From positions 1-46,983 of the forward strand of contig DAOQAK010000031.1 of the NCBI GenBank assembly GCA_035353855.1: 46,983 bases of DNA. Reading direction: 5' to 3'. Every line of letters begins with the position of its first letter. Positions within the stretch are counted from its first letter, which is position 1. The translations under genes were made by a program, and so were the position numbers. Under the pieces are notes generated by a model, which was given only the letters and a program-made list of their open reading frames with translations, had not been told where the DNA came from and made no database searches. Positions 24,881-32,637 of this stretch are shown here, piece by piece. The stretch comes from Bacteroidales bacterium (GTDB taxonomy: Bacteria > Bacteroidota > Bacteroidia > Bacteroidales > CG2-30-32-10).

Positions 24881-25981
24881 TTAGTTTTTTATAAATGTTC
24901 CTGAATAAATATTTTTGAGTGTGCTTATTTTAATAACATAAAAACCCCCGGGTTTATTGTTCACGTTTACTGAAATGCTTTTATTCGCGGGCATAGTTAA
25001 TTTTTCGGAATGCACAATATCGCCAATGCTATTGTATATTGTCATATCGGCTTTTTCATTTTCATTGATACCGGGGATATTGATATTTATTTCGCTTTCT
25101 GCAGGATTGGGATATAACTGCACTTTATCATTATGCAATTTATTTTCTGGAATGGAAAGCGTGGAATAAGAATCGAAATACATTATGTACGAACCGGGAA
25201 TGATTACTGTTGGATTGCCGATTATTTCGTTTTCATTCTGCATAATTCTGTAATCGTCTTCTGTGTGTAATTCAATAGAACTTCCAAAGGTAGCGCTGAT
25301 AATTCCTTTCTTAGCCAGGTATGACCTGTACAATCCGCATGATACCTGCATTGTAGAACTTGAGCCCCCTGCATTCCAATGAAAGCTGGAATCTTCCTGG
25401 AATGTATAACCATCAATTGATGAACACCTGATCAGTCCCGAATCATTTTTAGTTAAGAAAAGATTCCATAAGGAGTTTACTTTGAAAACATCGGGGTTGG
25501 AAATGCCTGCTGAATCAAAATAACTAATTCCGGGTTCTTCGGTAAATGTAACTCCATCAGAGGATGCAGCATGATGTAATTCAATATGTGAGTTGTGATC
25601 GTAGCTCAGATAAAATAATCTTATTCTCCAGTCGGGAAGCATTACAGCACAAGGGTCCGACTTGTGTACAACAGATGAGCCATTGATAATTACTTCTTGT
25701 GGTGTTGAAAAAAAATCACCATCCGGCGAAGAGGTAACCATTATCTTTTCAGTATCGGCAGCACTTTCCATTTTTACATAATACAATAATACCTGGTATG
25801 CTGAATCAATTACTGCGCTGGGTTTTGCTGCCGGGGAAATTGAAAATGCAAAATCGCGGGTAAAATCAATTTCATTAATTGATGAGGCCATATATACTTT
25901 ACGTTCCCAGGGATTATATGTTTGAGAAAAAACAAAAGAACATGAAAATATTATGGAAAAGAAAAAGAAATATTTTTTCAT
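24881..25981 (-). CDS. Secreted protein with beta-propeller-like body and T9SS sorting domain
   Basis: This 366-aa exported protein has a signal peptide (FSCSFVFSQ, cleavage about residue 19). The body has repeated strands such as YQVLLYYVKMES, RIRLFYLSYDHN, HHAASSDGVTFTE, NPDVFKVNSLWNLFLT and IRCSSIDGYTFQED. This spacing of D-P and SSDG words resembles five-bladed propellers of GH32/43/62-type glycosidases, although catalytic acids cannot be assigned. The C-terminal T9SS type A domain is plain (VQLYPNPAESEININI, MTIYNSIGD, KPGGFYVIKIST). It would be surface-exposed and might bind or cut glycans. It shares a short intergenic gap with a downstream lipoprotein. Confidence 0.78.
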   Translation of the reverse strand: MKKYFFFFSIIFSCSFVFSQTYNPWERKVYMASSINEIDFTRDFAFSISPAAKPSAVIDSAYQVLLYYVKMESAADTEKIMVTSSPDGDFFSTPQEVIINGSSVVHKSDPCAVMLPDWRIRLFYLSYDHNSHIELHHAASSDGVTFTEEPGISYFDSAGISNPDVFKVNSLWNLFLTKNDSGLIRCSSIDGYTFQEDSSFHWNAGGSSSTMQVSCGLYRSYLAKKGIISATFGSSIELHTEDDYRIMQNENEIIGNPTVIIPGSYIMYFDSYSTLSIPENKLHNDKVQLYPNPAESEININIPGINENEKADMTIYNSIGDIVHSEKLTMPANKSISVNVNNKPGGFYVIKISTLKNIYSGTFIKN

Positions 25982-26029
25982 CGTAGGGAATTTTATGGGA
26001 TAAAGTTAGAAAAATTATTTTAAAACCTA

Positions 26030-26150
26030 TTTATACTCGTTCTTATCAAGAATGCAAAAGCAAATTTGATTAGAACGTGTTATACCGATAGGAACGCTTG
26101 TTGAAAAATTATTTTTGCAGTCGCAGCGGCGACCTGTTCCGTATCGGTAT
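26030..26150 (-). repeat. Structured intergenic repeat, family 1, copy B
   Basis: This is the inverted copy of 10443-10557. On the minus strand ATACCGATACGGAAC pairs with GTTCCTATCGGTAT (one-base bulge). The inner stem is GTCGC/GCGAC around CGCT. The second module is ACACGTTCT against AGAACGAGT, 8 of 9 paired. Compared with copy A, the bases at two outer-stem positions change on both arms (GTAAC/GTTAC versus GGAAC/GTTCC), keeping the pairing. Confidence 0.8.
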
Positions 26151-26183
26151 ATTACCAATTGTAAATTGAATTTGAAATGGCGG

Positions 26184-26208
26184 TCATTCTGAGTTCATCG
26201 AAGAATGA
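26184..26208 (+). repeat. 25-nt REP-like hairpin, stem TCATTC/GAATGA
   Basis: TCATTC, loop TGAGTTCATCGAA (13 nt), GAATGA. The 6-bp stem is perfect. This is one of a family sharing the loop but not the stem. Confidence 0.75.
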
Positions 26209-26224
26209 ATCGCATACAGAATGT

Positions 26225-26249
26225 TCACATTTCGATAAACTCAATGTGA
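26225..26249 (-). repeat. 25-nt REP-like hairpin, stem TCACAT/ATGTGA
   Basis: TCACAT, loop TTCGATAAACTCA (the complement of TGAGTTTATCGAA), ATGTGA. The stem is perfect, inverted relative to the hairpin 16 bp to its left. Confidence 0.75.
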
Positions 26250-26466
26250 CATATCTGACTTAACATTATACTATATTAATTCAATAATTTGATTTGTTTC
26301 TTTGACTTCCTCTATATTATTACTTTGTGAACCTCTGTGTTAAATAAACGAATTATTTGTAATAATTTATTTCATAGATTTTGTGAATTAATCTGTATAA
26401 ATTCCTGCTTAACTTTTTTTAACCCTTGTTAACGTTTGTTTATAGAATTGTATAGTTAAGCTGGTG

Positions 26467-26474
26467 TAAATTTG
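26467..26474 (+). promoter_or_regulatory. Putative -7 element for the secreted protein gene at 26499
   Basis: TAAATTTG matches TAnnTTTG. Transcription would begin about 26481, just ahead of the strong ribosome binding site. The -33 region has only ATTG at 26447-26450 (16 bp away). Confidence 0.35.
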
Positions 26475-26486
26475 TTGCGTAAAAAG

Positions 26487-26493
26487 AAGGAGG
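26487..26493 (+). promoter_or_regulatory. Strong Shine-Dalgarno site AAGGAGG
   Basis: A full AAGGAGG is placed 5 nt before the ATG at 26499. This is unusual in this window, where most genes lack such a site. It decides the start against the upstream in-frame TTG at 26472. Confidence 0.7.
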
Positions 26494-26498
26494 TTGTT

Positions 26499-27365
26499 AT
26501 GACAACAAAAATAAAAATTGCATTTCTCATTTTAATGATGACCACATGCAATATAATTTTTGCACAGGAAAATAATTCGCAAAGCAAATCGTACATGAAA
26601 ATTAAAACCATGAAAATAATTAATGGCGATACGATTATTAATGAAAAAGAATATACCGGCGATGGCAATATGAATATTGAAGACTCGCTGACCGGGGAGG
26701 GATTTGGGAATTTTAATTTCAATTTTGACCAGGGAAATTATAATTCTGATATGATGAAAAAGTTTTCGGATATGCAGAATATGTTTAAGGATTTTAGTTT
26801 TGGCGCTGACGATTTTTTTAAGAACGATTTTAATATTCCTGAATTTGAATACAATTTTAATATTGATTCAATAATTAGGGAATTCAATTTTCCGGGAAGT
26901 AACGATTCATTATTCCGCGATTTGAATGATCATCGGATGATAATAAAAAGTTATAAAGACAAACAGGATAATGAATCTATTGATAAAACTGAAAAACCCG
27001 ATATGGATATTCAGCTTTTCGGCAAAGATGACAAAGGCAGAAATGTAGTATTCAACAAAAAAATAATTATCGAGAACGACGATTCAAAAAAAGAAATTAA
27101 AAACTGTAAATCTTCAATTGATATTGAAGTTTTCCCAAACCCTGCGGATGGTTATTTTAATATTTCATTTCCGTTAGATGAGAAAAACAAAACCATAATA
27201 ACTGTTTCTGATGTGAATGGCAAGCAACTGCTGAAAGAGATATTGGAAAAGGCTGATGGACTTTATACACGTCAGTTTGATATGAAAGCATATGAGAAAG
27301 GAACTTATATGATAAACATAAAACAAGGTAAAAAGCAAGCTACAAAAAAAATTATTATTTCATAG
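26499..27365 (+). CDS. Secreted acidic Asn/Phe/Asp-rich protein with T9SS sorting domain
   Basis: This is an exported protein of about 288 aa. The signal peptide ends TCNIIFAQ. Early residues include MKIKTMKIINGDTIINEKEY. A central stretch (about residues 65-135) is very rich in Asn, Phe, Asp and Gly with a loose FNFNFDxG / DDFFKNDFN periodicity, probably unstructured or fibrous. The C-terminus is a T9SS type A domain (IEVFPNPADGYFNISF, ITVSDVNGKQLLKE, YEKGTYMINIKQG). No enzyme motif is visible. The frame opens at a TTG at 26472, but the AAGGAGG site and signal peptide place the start at 26499. A terminator follows 36 bp after the stop. Confidence 0.8.
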   Translation: MTTKIKIAFLILMMTTCNIIFAQENNSQSKSYMKIKTMKIINGDTIINEKEYTGDGNMNIEDSLTGEGFGNFNFNFDQGNYNSDMMKKFSDMQNMFKDFSFGADDFFKNDFNIPEFEYNFNIDSIIREFNFPGSNDSLFRDLNDHRMIIKSYKDKQDNESIDKTEKPDMDIQLFGKDDKGRNVVFNKKIIIENDDSKKEIKNCKSSIDIEVFPNPADGYFNISFPLDEKNKTIITVSDVNGKQLLKEILEKADGLYTRQFDMKAYEKGTYMINIKQGKKQATKKIIIS

Positions 27366-27400
27366 TTTTATATTGATGTTAGAATAATTGGATGGAGTTG

Positions 27401-27438
27401 GGCTTCCCTTTTTTATATTCGGGAGGCCTTCTTTTTTA
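27401..27438 (+). terminator. Intrinsic terminator after the 26499-27365 gene
   Basis: GGCTTCCC (27401-27408) pairs with GGGAGGCC (27421-27428) over 8 bp with one G-U pair, followed by TTCTTTTTT. The loop is 12 nt. Confidence 0.7.
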
Positions 27439-27568
27439 GTTCAAAGCTGAAACCCCAAATCTCAAATCTTAAATCTCAAATTATTTGTGTAAACCTAAAG
27501 TCAAAAGTATATAGGAGTAGTGGCTTGTTAAGGTTAAAGTTATTTGTTGAAAGTAAAATTCCATCGCA

Positions 27569-27593
27569 CCATATTTCGATAAACTCAATATGG
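27569..27593 (-). repeat. 25-nt REP-like hairpin, stem CCATAT/ATATGG (also at 27847-27871)
   Basis: CCATAT, loop TTCGATAAACTCA, ATATGG, a perfect 6-bp stem. The same hairpin recurs 278 bp later in the second unit. It is followed by the small palindrome GCGCC-A-GGCGC. Confidence 0.75.
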
Positions 27594-27607
27594 CGCCAGG
27601 CGCACGG

Positions 27608-27632
27608 TCAGGCTGAGTTCATCGAAGCCTGA
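27608..27632 (+). repeat. 25-nt REP-like hairpin, stem TCAGGC/GCCTGA (also at 27886-27910)
   Basis: TCAGGC, loop TGAGTTCATCGAA, GCCTGA, a perfect 6-bp stem, inverted relative to the hairpin 14 bp to its left. It recurs in the second 278-bp unit. Confidence 0.75.
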
Positions 27633-28087
27633 TGATGAATAAAAAATAATTTTATTTTCTTTCGACTTTAAACCATCAACCAAACCAGCGGCTCAACCTA
27701 AAAACACAAAACAAATATTCAATTCATAATTCATAAATCTCAAATCTTAAATCTAAAATTATTTATGTAAACCTAAAGTCAAAAGTATATAGGAATAGCG
27801 GCTTGTTAAGGTTAAAGTTATTTGATGAAAGTAAAATTCCATCGCACCATATTTCGATAAACTCAATATGGCGCCAGGCGCACGGTCAGGCTGAGTTCAT
27901 CGAAGCCTGATGATGAATAAAAAATAATTTTATTTTCTTTCGACTTTAAACCATCAACCAAACCAGCGGCTCAACCTAAAAACACAAAACAAATATTCAA
28001 TTCATAATTCATAAATCTCAAATCTCAAATCTGAAATCAAAAATTTTTACCTTATTTCCTCTATACATTATACCCCTATACCTATTT

Positions 28088-29854
28088 TTAACTAAAAAGA
28101 TTTTGAATTTCAGCAGCGTACTTTTTATTAAGGAAAGTTCTTCTGAGTTTAAGGGTAGCAGTGAGTTCGCCGGTTTCTATACTCCAGTCGTTTTTCATCA
28201 ACTCATAGCTTTTTATTTTTTCGGTATCACCAAAGTGTTCATTATATTTTGCTATTTCTTTTGCAAAACGTTTTTTGATACGTGGTAAATTAAGCATTTC
28301 ATCGTTTGTTGTATAAACAATGCCTTTGTATGCACACCAGTTTCGCAGGTTGTTGAAATCAGGGACTACCAGTGCTGCCGCGAATTTCTGGTTTTCCCCA
28401 ATGACCATAATGTTATCAATAAAATCGGATTCTTTGAATTTGTTTTCTATAAGTTGTGGTGCAACGTATTTACCAAATGATGTTTTGAAGATTTCTTTTT
28501 TCCTTCCGGTAATTTTTAAAAAACCATCATTGTCTATTTCGCCAATATCGCCTGTGTGAAACCATCCTTTATCATCAATGGCTTCCTTTGTGAGTCCAGG
28601 TTCTTTATAATATCCTTTCATAATTATTGGTCCATACACAATGATTTCCCCGTCATCTGCAATTTTTACTTCAACGCCCTCCAGCACTTTTCCTACAGTT
28701 CCGAATTTTGTTCCTTTAGCAATAATATCATTGCAGGTAATTACAGGTGATGTTTCGGAAAGCCCGTATCCTTCAAGCACACGAAACCCGGCAGCCCAGA
28801 AAATACGTGCAAGTCTTGGTTGTAGTGCTGCTCCGCCGCTAACAATAATGTCAAGGTTATTACCCAGGCTTTGTTTCCATTTTGAGAACACTAATTTCCG
28901 TGCAAGTTTCAATTCCATTTCGTATAACCAGCCTTTTGCTTTATCAAGCTCATAACGGTGTCCAAGGTGTAAAGCCCAAAAGAAAATATATTTTTTGATA
29001 CCTTTAAGTTTGCTTCCTGTATTCACTATTTTATCATAAATTTTTTCAAGAAGGCGGGGAACAACACACATGATGTGTGGTTTTACTTCTTTAACATATT
29101 CACCTACATTAGCAATGTTATCGCAGTAGTATACCGAGTATCCTTTATACAAATAAAAATAATTAACGGTTCTTTCGTATACATGACAGATAGGGAGAAA
29201 GCTCATTGCGCGTACTCCCGGTTCGTAAGGAGGGATTTGGGAAAAAGCGATAAAGTCGGTTATAATATTTTTGTGAGTCAGTAATACCCCTTTGGGATTG
29301 CCTACAGTTCCTGATGTGTATATAATTGTTGGAATATCGTTTTCGGTTATTGAATCTTTGATGGATTGTAATTTTTCAGGAACTTTATTTTTTTCTCCAA
29401 GTTCAATAAGCTCTCCCAAATGCGGAAGTCCCTTAAGGTTTTTAAATGTGTATACAGTTTTTATGGTTGGGATATTTGGCAAAATATGACTTATCCTGCG
29501 ATACATTTAAATGCCTGCAACAAAAATATATTTTACTTCAGCATGTTTTAAAATATATTCGTAGTCTTTGTCGCTTATCGTGGGATATATGGAAATATGT
29601 ATCGCCCCGATTTGTTGTACGCCCATATCAATAAAGTTCCATTCGGGTCTGTTGAATGTTATTGATGCAATTTTATCGCCCTTCTCAATACCGAGAGCAA
29701 GCAAACCATAACTTATATTGTTTACATTTTCAACAAAACCGGTTGTACTGAATTTTACCCAGGCATTATTATCTTTCCCTGCAAGAGCATCAGTCCGTTC
29801 GGGCCAGTTCTCGTGATATTGGGAAACAAGATCAAAAATTCTTTTTATTTCCAT
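28088..29854 (-). pseudogene. Long-chain acyl-CoA synthetase (AMP-forming) interrupted by an in-frame TAA
   Basis: The gene reads from 29854 with one continuous frame broken only by a TAA at 29507-29509 (codon 116 of about 588). The first part has MEIKRIFDLVSQYHENWPER and the substrate-domain strand HISIYPTISDKDYEYILKHAEVK. After the stop the frame continues MYRRISHILPN. It then has the AMP/ATP loop YTSGTVGNPKG, GLSETSP, the GWFHTGDIGEIDNDGFL and KITGRKKEIFKTSFGK signatures, and the C-terminal lysine in the GELTATLKLRR block. Total length matches FadD-like enzymes of Bacteroidota. A single base change (for example GAA to TAA) would explain the stop. It may be a recent pseudogene, an assembly error, or a gene restarting at the ATG immediately after the stop. 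Confidence 0.8.
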
Positions 29855-30405
29855 GAAAATAATATTAAATAAGCAGTGTAAGCTTTATAATTTATTCCCT
29901 ATAAAAAAATAAGAAATAAGTAGTATTTTGAAAATTGGTAAAAATTAATTTTTATACCAATTGTTAATTTAAAATAGCCCAAAGGATATTTTAAATTTTA
30001 CAATGAATATGTCATCGGTATTATAATTCAAAGCGGCAAAAATAAAAAAAAATAAAATCATTTACGTTAAATAGATAAATCGTAAATATAATTATATTTA
30101 TAGATACATGAATTCGATAAATAAATATTCAAAATGATTTTCATTTGCTTAATTAATAACTGATGTTACTTAAAATCATTATTTGTATCGAAACAACATT
30201 ATTTTATTATTATTATGTTCCGTTTGGGACAACAGCTTGGTATAGAAAGGTACAACTCACTTCTTATTGTACCGTAGGTACTAAACTTTCAAGACTATAT
30301 AGCTTTCAAGCACGCTCAGTTAATTGGGTTGTGCCTATCTGCCTCGTCGATCCGCTTACCATCGAGGCGGGCAAGGCTGGCGGCATATACTCTTAAAATA
30401 CTTTT
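29855..30405. other. 551-bp intergenic region
   Basis: No convincing gene is seen. It holds the second copy of the 52-bp hairpin repeat (29954-30005), an AT-rich stretch to about 30210, then a GC-richer part with the palindrome GTACC-GTA-GGTAC (30269-30281), a GTTCC/GGGAC near-palindrome around 30220, and an imperfect CCTCG/CGAGG inverted repeat around 30340-30370. Confidence 0.6.
29954..30005 (+). repeat. 52-bp hairpin repeat, family 2, copy 2
   Basis: It begins ATACCAATTGTTAATTT and contains the stem ATTTAAAATA/TATTTTAAAT around GCCCAAAGGA. It matches 19795-19846 read on the other strand with about one change in the loop. It is followed by CATCGGTAT (30013-30021), the complement of the ATACCGAT box. 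Confidence 0.75.
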
Positions 30406-30795
30406 TTATTCGCTTTTTGCTTTCATCATATCCTTACTTATTTTTATCAGGTGGAAAGTCTTAACAAGCGTTCCGCTTTTATCAAAGATTTCTATTTTTT
30501 GCTCTTTTGCTTTATATTTCCATTTCCCATCTTGCATTTCGTGTTTATCACTTGGCGAAAGTGCAAGCCAGGAACAATTCTTACCTTTTTTGAATTCGAC
30601 TTTATATCGGAATCTTCTTGGAGGTAACTCTTTATAATCGCATGGTCTATATACTGTAAATGCAGAATCCGGGTTGCATTCTTCGTTTGAATGCACCCAG
30701 CAGCCAATAATATCAGATTTAGTGATCTTGTGTTTTTGAGAATAGCAGGAAATAAAAGAAAAAATAATTGCAATTAATAAAATTGTTTTTTTCAT
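30406..30795 (-). CDS. Small hypothetical lipoprotein, possibly lipocalin-like
   Basis: This 129-aa predicted lipoprotein (MKKTILLIAIIFSFISCYSQ, Cys about residue 17) has a mature part beginning DIIGCWVHSNEE, a pattern seen in lipocalin-like periplasmic proteins. It is rich in Lys and has four further cysteines. No function can be assigned. The frame is open another 50 codons upstream to 30945, but that part runs through a GC-rich repeat and lacks a signal peptide, so the ATG at 30795 is chosen. Confidence 0.7.
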   Translation of the reverse strand: MKKTILLIAIIFSFISCYSQKHKITKSDIIGCWVHSNEECNPDSAFTVYRPCDYKELPPRRFRYKVEFKKGKNCSWLALSPSDKHEMQDGKWKYKAKEQKIEIFDKSGTLVKTFHLIKISKDMMKAKSE

Positions 30796-30827
30796 CTGTT
30801 TAAATTTTAAGTTTTTATAGTTACCCG

Positions 30828-30868
30828 CCTTGTCAGTCGGGCAGGCCCACCTTGCCAGTCGGGCAGGC
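30828..30868 (+). repeat. GC-rich 19-bp direct repeat, period 22 bp
   Basis: CCTTGTCAGTCGGGCAGGC (30828-30846) recurs with one change at 30850-30868. It lies in the leader of the lipoprotein gene, in AT-rich surroundings, next to the hairpin at 30879-30896. Confidence 0.8.
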
Positions 30869-30878
30869 TCGATAGCAC

Positions 30879-30896
30879 TCCCGATATTCATCGGGA
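30879..30896. repeat. Perfect 7-bp hairpin TCCCGAT/ATCGGGA
   Basis: TCCCGAT-ATTC-ATCGGGA, a perfect stem with a 4-nt loop and no T-run, upstream of the 30406-30795 gene and adjacent to the GC-rich direct repeat. Could be part of the same repeated element or a leader structure. Confidence 0.6.
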
Positions 30897-31062
30897 CGCA
30901 ACACGGGCTTGCTCGTGAATATCCATGCTTTATTTTTTCCTTCACTTATTTTAATCATTTTGTTTAGTACAAATTTATCGTTTGCATGGATATTTCATAC
31001 AGCTATGTTTTTATTTTATAAAATCAAAATTATAAATTTTTAAACTTTGCTAATTTAATATT

Positions 31063-31731
31063 TTATTTTTCATCATCATCCGGTAAAAAGAATTCGATTT
31101 TACCGCATTGCGGACAAAAATATAAATCGAACGATTCGCGATTAGTAAAGAGTTCAAACAAATCACCTAATGCACCAATTCTAGTTCCTTCGTGGAATTT
31201 ACTGTTCCCTTTGTATAGCATAGGAACATTACATCGCAAACAATCTATTTTCATTTTGCCTTCGTAACTTTTGTTGTCGCGTGGTATGGCATTTATCCCA
31301 AGTTTATGCTGACAGTTAGGGCAGAATTCAAACGAAGCATCAACTTCTTTGTTACAATTCGGGCAGACATCTAAAAATTCATTTTTCGGAACCACTCTTT
31401 TTTCAGAAAAACTGTATTGGCAATTCCAGCATATGTCGAAATTTTCTTCAACCTCGGAATTGCAATTCGGGCATTTCTTAACAGTTGATTTATTTTCTTT
31501 TTGAACGGGAATATTTTTTAATAATAAATCAGCTTTTTCAAAATCTTCTTCTTTGATTTGTATGATTATTTGTTTGTCAAACGGATTAATTGAAGATGCT
31601 GCTAAATCAAAATGAATAGCAGAATCATTGACATTAACCTGGTATGGGATTCCGTTTGAGTCCAGAATACCTATTAACTCAGATGCTTCATCAAAGTTGG
31701 GAAACCTTCGAAATTCGATAAAATTATCCAT
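31063..31731 (-). CDS. Zinc-ribbon protein with DUF2007-like N-terminal domain
   Basis: This is a 222-aa soluble protein. Residues 1-70 (FRRFPNFDEASELIGILDSNGIPYQV and a following strand) resemble the DUF2007 'putative signal transducing' domain. Next come two four-cysteine zinc ribbons (CPNCNSEVEENFDICWNC and CPNCNKEVDASFEFCPNC) and a third Cys pair set (CLRC ... YFCPQC) in the C-terminal domain. The mixed layout suggests a protein- or nucleic-acid-binding adaptor rather than an enzyme. It stands alone. A TATATTTG -7-like element lies at 31756-31763 on the minus strand. Confidence 0.7.
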   Translation of the reverse strand: MDNFIEFRRFPNFDEASELIGILDSNGIPYQVNVNDSAIHFDLAASSINPFDKQIIIQIKEEDFEKADLLLKNIPVQKENKSTVKKCPNCNSEVEENFDICWNCQYSFSEKRVVPKNEFLDVCPNCNKEVDASFEFCPNCQHKLGINAIPRDNKSYEGKMKIDCLRCNVPMLYKGNSKFHEGTRIGALGDLFELFTNRESFDLYFCPQCGKIEFFLPDDDEK

Positions 31732-31796
31732 AATTTATTTTAAAACTATTTCTATCAAATATAGGTAATATTATTAAACCTATTGAAATAAAGAAA

Positions 31797-31850
31797 CAAT
31801 CAACAATTGAACAATCGAAGAGTTGAACAATTGAACAGTTGAATTGAACT
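31797..31850 (+). repeat. Degenerate ATTGAAC repeat
   Basis: Five to six loose copies of ATTGAAC/GTTGAAC occur in about 54 bp between the zinc-ribbon and SDR genes. Low complexity, no evident role. Confidence 0.5.
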
Positions 31851-31872
31851 ACAAACAGCAAACCACAAACAA

Positions 31873-32637
31873 TTAAACACTCTTATAAGTATGCACTGTA
31901 TTCGCTTGTGCAGTGGGCAATACAAGCATTTCGTTTATATTTACATGAGCCGGCAAAGTTGTAGTGAAATAAATAGTTTCCGCTACATCCATTCCTGTTA
32001 GTGGCTTGAAACCTTTGTAAACATTGGCTGCGGTATTGGTATCGCCTTTAAAGCGAACAATTGAAAATTCAGTTTCAACAGCGCCCGGATGAATTGCTGT
32101 AACTTTAATATTGTGTTTCAATAAATCAATGCGTATTCCTTTGGACAGTACGTCAACTGCCGATTTGGTGGCACAATAAACATTTCCATTTGCATAGGTT
32201 TCTTTACCTGCAATCGAGCCGATATTAATTATATGCCCTTGTTTTCGTTCTACCATTAACGGACTAACAAGTCGGGTTATATAAAGCAATCCTTTGATAT
32301 TTGTGTCAATCATGCGTTCCCAGTCATCAATCACTCCTTCGTTAATCGGGTTCATCCCTACAGCAAGTCCGGCATTGTTCACGAGCACATCAATTGCTTT
32401 CCATTTGCCATCTATCGATTCAATGGCTTTTGTTGTTTCGCTTAATTTCCTAACATCAAAATTCAGAGCAAGAACATCTGCTTTGTATTTTTCTTTTACT
32501 TCTTTTGCAACTTCTTCAAGTTGTTTTAAGCGCCTGCCGGTAATGATAATATCGTAATTATTTTCGGCAAACTTAAATGCGCATGCTTTGCCAATCCCGG
32601 CAGTTGCGCCTGTTATCAATGCAATTTTTCTTTTCAT
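31873..32637 (-). CDS. SDR-family oxidoreductase, YdfG-like
   Basis: This 254-aa classical SDR probably reduces or oxidises a 3-hydroxy acid with NADP(H). TGATAGIG is at residues 9-16, NNAG at 87-90, with catalytic N113, S141, Y154 and K158 (YCATKSA). The GRR after the second strand favours NADPH. The AIHPGAVETEF block and a late VLPTAQAN segment resemble YdfG-type 3-hydroxy acid / L-allo-threonine dehydrogenases. It overlaps the stop of the upstream membrane-protein gene by one base (TAATG), so the two are translationally coupled although their functions seem unrelated. Confidence 0.88.
   Translation of the reverse strand: MKRKIALITGATAGIGKACAFKFAENNYDIIITGRRLKQLEEVAKEVKEKYKADVLALNFDVRKLSETTKAIESIDGKWKAIDVLVNNAGLAVGMNPINEGVIDDWERMIDTNIKGLLYITRLVSPLMVERKQGHIINIGSIAGKETYANGNVYCATKSAVDVLSKGIRIDLLKHNIKVTAIHPGAVETEFSIVRFKGDTNTAANVYKGFKPLTGMDVAETIYFTTTLPAHVNINEMLVLPTAQANTVHTYKSV

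Larger units (their letters stand above)
25982..26498. other. 517-bp divergent intergenic region rich in structured repeats
   Basis: There is no gene here. It holds the inverted copy B of repeat family 1 (26030-26150), two 25-nt hairpins with the shared loop (26184-26208 and 26225-26249), a degenerate stretch around 26280-26400, and the probable promoter and ribosome binding site of the 26499 gene at its right end. Confidence 0.7.
27457..28035 (+). repeat. 278-bp tandem duplication with partial third unit
   Basis: Two units start at 27457 and 27735 with an exact 278-bp offset and very few differences (for example GGAGTAGTGG versus GGAATAGCGG). A third unit starts at 28013 and breaks off within about 25 bp. 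The unit ends are AT-rich TCAAATCT words, which probably mediated the duplication. Each unit carries two hairpins of the 25-nt family, so the region is non-coding and structured. It lies between the terminator of the 26499 gene and the 3' end of the acyl-CoA synthetase gene. Confidence 0.9.

Noticed and set aside
27457..28035. Tandem duplication as an insertion sequence
   Set aside because: No transposase frame, no terminal inverted repeats at unit ends; simple tandem duplication explains it.
30163..30396. 77-codon plus-strand reading frame
   Set aside because: Runs through AT-rich repeat DNA and palindromes, no recognisable domain, no promoter or start context.
30796..30945. N-terminal extension of the lipoprotein at 30406-30795
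   Set aside because: It runs through a GC-rich direct repeat, and the lipoprotein signal starts at the internal ATG (30795).
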